A stretch of DNA of 64,000 bases from Pseudoxanthomonas sp. Root65 (GTDB lineage: Bacteria; Pseudomonadota; Gammaproteobacteria; Xanthomonadales; Xanthomonadaceae). Location of the stretch: positions 806,001-870,000 of the forward strand of contig NZ_LMHA01000002.1 of the NCBI RefSeq assembly GCF_001427635.1, written 5' to 3'. Shown here piece by piece: positions 63,757-64,000 of the stretch (position 1 is its first letter; each line of letters starts with the position of its first letter). The notes beneath the pieces were generated by a model. That model was not told the origin of the DNA and searched no databases. It saw only the letters and a program-made list of their open reading frames with translations. Both the position numbers and the translations under genes were made by a program.

Positions 63757-64000
63757 GCCGTAAGCTGGCGAAATTCAAATCGAGGGCCATGTTCACCTTC
63801 GTCGGGGGCGTGCTGGTCATCAACCCTGCTTTCGGACAGGACGCGCCCGCACCGGCGCCGGCCGCGCAGGAACAGACGCAGTCCCAGCAAGCCACCGATC
63901 TGGACACGGTCGTGGTGACCGGCATCCGCAACAGCCTCAGCCAGGCAATGGACATCAAGCGGGACTCGGCCGGCGTGGTCGATGCGATCAGTGCCGAGGA
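63753..64000 (+). CDS. TonB-dependent receptor (3' end outside window)
   Basis: Only the first 82 codons are present. They encode a signal peptide (AMFTFVGGVLVINPAFG), a Pro/Ala/Gln-rich spacer, a TonB-box-like LDTVVVTG and the start of the plug domain (RNSLSQAMDIKRDSAGVVDAI). The plug start is of the type found in carbohydrate-linked receptors of Xanthomonadaceae. ATG 63753 has GAGG 8 bases upstream. The neighbouring LacI regulator and operator suggest control by a sugar. Confidence 0.9.
   Translation, partial: MSRKLAKFKSRAMFTFVGGVLVINPAFGQDAPAPAPAAQEQTQSQQATDLDTVVVTGIRNSLSQAMDIKRDSAGVVDAISAE

Overview
The window is high-GC chromosomal DNA from a member of the Xanthomonadaceae (Lysobacteraceae). 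Gene content and order look most like a Pseudoxanthomonas-type relative of Xanthomonas and Stenotrophomonas. The strongest reason is a complete rpf locus (synthesis and sensing of the fatty-acid signal DSF) in the gene order known from Xanthomonas: dapB-carA-carB-greA-rpfE-recJ-(acyltransferase)-rpfD-(GGDEF)-prfB-lysS-rpfG-rpfC-rpfF-rpfB, followed by the rpfA-type aconitase acnA. There is no phage, insertion sequence, CRISPR array, rRNA or tRNA that I can see.

Layout. 1-2.3 kb: the 3' end of a prephenate dehydrogenase with an ACT domain, then a GAF-EAL protein. 2.3-10.9 kb: dapB, carAB, greA, rpfE and recJ, the last genes tightly packed. 10.9-15.1 kb: a membrane acyltransferase, the LytTR regulator rpfD and a membrane GGDEF protein. 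15.2-17.9 kb: prfB with its programmed +1 frameshift, and lysS. 18.3-24.6 kb: the DSF core, rpfG-rpfC on + and rpfB-rpfF on -. 24.7-28.2 kb: a small lipoprotein, a small exported protein and an S9 peptidase. 28.3-34.5 kb: acnA and acnB with an AbrB/PIN toxin-antitoxin pair between them. 34.6-37.3 kb: exported protein-Nudix-mnmA-hflD with end-to-start overlaps. 37.3-44.8 kb: clpS, clpA, infA, aat, an acyltransferase, a phosphoesterase and trxB. 45.1-50.1 kb: ftsK, lolA, rarA, crcB.

50.3-55.2 kb is the most unusual part. It holds five consecutive + strand genes, all for exported proteins: a 508-residue Gly-rich protein with hundreds of GGX-type units, a short Gln/Asn-motif protein, a C39-type cysteine peptidase, a small exported protein with a double-glycine motif, and an outer-membrane barrel with an N-terminal coiled coil. 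The peptidase and the coiled-coil barrel match the logic of FapD and FapF of the Pseudomonas functional-amyloid (Fap) system, but the putative fibre subunits look quite different. I read it as a divergent Fap-like secretion and assembly locus.

55.2-64 kb: a small membrane protein, a DUF4124 protein with a ribosome-site hairpin, hemN behind a perfect FNR/ANR box, an MFS transporter, a YdeP/FdhF-type molybdopterin oxidoreductase with fdhD, and a LacI-family regulator divergent from a TonB-dependent receptor that runs off the window. A 14-bp palindromic operator and a 16-codon leader peptide lie between the last two.

Several genes (dapB, rpfD, clpS, aat, rarA, hemN) have a TAnnnT -10 hexamer ending only 5-7 bases before the start codon and no ribosome binding site, which suggests frequent leaderless mRNAs. 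Cyclic-di-GMP genes are dense (EAL, GGDEF, HD-GYP) and sit around the DSF system, consistent with RpfC/RpfG converting the DSF signal into c-di-GMP breakdown.
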